The notes under the pieces: generated by a model
What the model saw: only the letters and a program-made list of their open reading frames with translations
What the model was told of the DNA's origin: nothing
Database searches by the model: none
Shown: positions 62,358-64,000 of the stretch, one piece after another
Layout: the number at the start of each line of letters is the position of its first letter
Numbering within the stretch: position 1 is the stretch's first letter
Assembly: GCF_003072065.1 (NCBI RefSeq)
Contig: NZ_QCYG01000003.1
Span: forward strand, 336,908 to 400,907
DNA length: 64,000 nucleotides
From: Thalassorhabdomicrobium marinisediminis
GTDB lineage: Bacteria; Pseudomonadota; Alphaproteobacteria; Rhodobacterales; Rhodobacteraceae
Direction of reading: 5' to 3'
Program-made: the position numbers and the translations under genes

Positions 62358-64000
62358 ATGCCAGGGAGCACACGCCAGAGGCGCGCAGCGATCTACGCTC
62401 GGTTCTCGACAGATATGCAGACCGCAACGTCGATCGATGATCAGATGCGCGTCTGCAGAGCCCTCGCGAACGCGCATGGTTTCAATGTGATCCGATCCTT
62501 CCGGGATGACGCAATCAGCGGTGCGACCGATCTGCGTCCAGGGTTTCAAGACCTACTGCAAGCAGCTCTTTCCGGCGAGATCGACGTCGTCCTGGCAGAA
62601 TCCCTCGATCGGCTCAGCCGCGATCTTGAACATATCTCCGGCTTTTATAAGCGCATGCAGTTCTATGGCGTGGAGATTGTCACCAAGGCCGAGGGCACGA
62701 TCACCGATTATCAAATTGGCCTCGGCGGTACGATGAACGCGTTGTTCCTGAAGAACCTCGCGCAGAAGACGCACCGCGGTCTTGAGGGCCGTGTGAAGGC
62801 CGGCAAGTCAGCTGGAGGTAAGAGCTACGGCTATGATATCAATCGCAGCCCCCTGCCCGACGGGACCTTCACGACCGGCGAGCTTGTCATCAATGAGACC
62901 GAAGCCGAGATCGTCCGTCGGATCTTTACCGACTACGCGGCTGGCCTCAGTGCGCGGCGCATCGCCACCGCATTGAACGAAGAAGCTGTCCCTGCCCCAC
63001 GCGCGCCAACGTGGTCGTTCTCAACCATTTCTGGAAACTGGAAGCGCGGTACAGGGATCCTGAACAACGATCTCTATATCGGAGAGAGGATCTGGAACCG
63101 GCAGCGCTTCGTCAAATGTCCACAATCGGGCAAGCGCCAAGCCCTCCCGAACCCACCCGAAGAGTGGGTCCGCGAGCCGGTGCCCGAGCTGCGTATTATT
63201 GATGAAGAACTCTGGGACGCGGTCAAGGCACGACAGGGTGCCACGCGCAGCGCAATTCTTGAGGCCCGGTGTGACGGTGATGGCCCGCAAGCCCACAATG
63301 GCCGCCGCGCGCGCTACCTGCTGTCGGGAACTGCCGAGTGTGGAGACTGCGGTGCGGGTTACATTATGATCAGTGCCGACCGGATGGGATGTTCTGCCGC
63401 GCGCAACCGCGGCACCTGCCAGAACCGCAAGACGATCAAACGGCTCGACCTTGAGGAGCGAGTGTTGTCCGGTCTGCGCGAGCGCCTGATGACGTCCGAG
63501 ATGATCTCGACCTTCGTTGAGACGTATCAGGCCGAAAGCCGCAAAGAACGGCGCGCCGCACAAGCGGCCCGCGACAAAGCCGAACAGGACCTCGCCCAGA
63601 TTACGCGTGAGATCGACAATATCGTTGAAGCGATTGCGCAGGGCATGTTTCAGGCGAGCATGAAGGATAAAATGGATGCGCTCGAAGCCCGCAAGGCGGA
63701 GCTGGAAGCCACCATCGCAGCCCACCCTGAAGAGGACACGGTTCTGCTGCACCCTGGTCTTGCCGATCAGTTTCGCAGGAAGGTCGAGGATCTGGTATCC
63801 AGCCTCAACGATCCGGCGCTCAAGACCGAAGCCGGGGACCTGCTGCGCAGCTTGATCGACAAGATCATCCTCACACCGGACCCCGATGCGCCCAACGGGC
63901 ATCGGGTCGCGCTCCAGGGAGAACTGGCCGGGATTTTGTCGTTCTGTGAGAATGGGATGTCTACAAACGCCAACACCCGCAGCAAGGCTACGGGCGTTCG
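62358..64000 (+). CDS. Large serine recombinase (partial at window end)
   Basis: The ATG at 62358 (AGGGAG six bases upstream) opens RRAAIYARFSTDMQT with the catalytic Ser at residue 17, followed by RALANAHGFNV and LAESLDRLSRDLEHI of the resolvase domain. The recombinase domain (KSYGYDINRSPLPDG, GLSARRIATALNEE, GILNNDLYIGERIWN), a Cys zinc ribbon (CGDCGAGYIM, CSAARNRGTC) and a coiled coil come next. The frame is still open at the window end and, judged by the copy at 16753-17383, should end about 30 codons later. Such enzymes insert or excise large elements. Confidence 0.93.
   Translation, partial: MPGSTRQRRAAIYARFSTDMQTATSIDDQMRVCRALANAHGFNVIRSFRDDAISGATDLRPGFQDLLQAALSGEIDVVLAESLDRLSRDLEHISGFYKRMQFYGVEIVTKAEGTITDYQIGLGGTMNALFLKNLAQKTHRGLEGRVKAGKSAGGKSYGYDINRSPLPDGTFTTGELVINETEAEIVRRIFTDYAAGLSARRIATALNEEAVPAPRAPTWSFSTISGNWKRGTGILNNDLYIGERIWNRQRFVKCPQSGKRQALPNPPEEWVREPVPELRIIDEELWDAVKARQGATRSAILEARCDGDGPQAHNGRRARYLLSGTAECGDCGAGYIMISADRMGCSAARNRGTCQNRKTIKRLDLEERVLSGLRERLMTSEMISTFVETYQAESRKERRAAQAARDKAEQDLAQITREIDNIVEAIAQGMFQASMKDKMDALEARKAELEATIAAHPEEDTVLLHPGLADQFRRKVEDLVSSLNDPALKTEAGDLLRSLIDKIILTPDPDAPNGHRVALQGELAGILSFCENGMSTNANTRSKATGV

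Noticed and set aside
62553..63902. Minus-strand frames opposite the serine recombinase, repeated at 16763-17371
   Set aside because: They are present twice only because the recombinase is duplicated; the plus frame carries the catalytic motifs.

Overview
This 64 kb window is GC-rich, alphaproteobacterial DNA, most likely from the Roseobacter group (Rhodobacterales). That assignment is inference from gene style: a bifunctional aldolase/short-chain dehydrogenase, Hint-domain proteins, a sulfide:quinone oxidoreductase with DUF1641, TadE/TadG proteins, large serine recombinases and degenerate dispersed intergenic repeats. It could be a plasmid or a chromosomal island. Many genes are cut, frameshifted or spliced to unrelated neighbours, so the region has been rearranged repeatedly.

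Layout. 0-1.2 kb: remnants (coiled-coil gene end, oxidoreductase N-terminus, broken LysR, IS481 piece). 1.3-12.3 kb: a coherent catabolic block with a LysR regulator, D-amino-acid transaminase, DmpA-type P1 aminopeptidase, M19 dipeptidase, a complete Dpp-type ABC importer and a DAP-like serine D-aminopeptidase. Together they read as uptake and breakdown of D-residue-containing peptides. 12.4-16.3 kb: glycine-rich secreted protein, Hint protein, ammonium transporter. 16.7-21.6 kb: an internally deleted serine-recombinase copy beside a single-gene antiviral-STAND (Avs-like) candidate with a Cap4-type nuclease domain. 21.9-24.8 kb: bactofilin, decayed metal-handling genes (HMA, CsoR), DUF305 membrane protein, hemerythrin. 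25.2-26.7 kb: an IS5-superfamily element with an 8-bp target duplication. 26.7-29.4 kb: sqr, DUF1641 and NifU-like genes with a divergent regulator. 30-36 kb: coiled-coil membrane protein, VIT-family and APC transporters, cytochrome c lipoprotein, tyrosine recombinase.

36.4-45.2 kb is the most unusual part, and every intact gene there is on the minus strand. It holds a STAS/GHKL-ATPase, DUF4325 and PIN module, a UvrD-type helicase with an embedded nuclease and C-terminal zinc ribbons, an IS3 remnant, and a 1111-aa protein joining a six-helix CDF metal transporter to a RecD2-like helicase with a C-terminal nuclease. The nuclease modules of the two helicases look alike. This is the best candidate for an undescribed defence or conflict system.

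45.4-53.3 kb: Tn5053/Tn402-type tniA/tniB remnants fused to ankyrin repeats, TadE/TadG, an orphan SGNH domain, and a cassette with a ribbon-helix-helix protein, two unknown proteins, a zinc-ribbon GIY-YIG-like protein and an unknown Pro/Ala-rich protein. 53.3-61.5 kb: a complete methylthioribose/5-deoxyribose salvage locus (kinase, isomerase, aldolase-dehydrogenase fusion) divergent from a ribose-type ABC importer. 62.4-64 kb: an intact large serine recombinase running off the end, the parent form of the remnant at 16.8 kb.

I saw no rRNA, convincing tRNA, CRISPR array or replication origin. Identifications come from reading translations by eye; no database search was possible.
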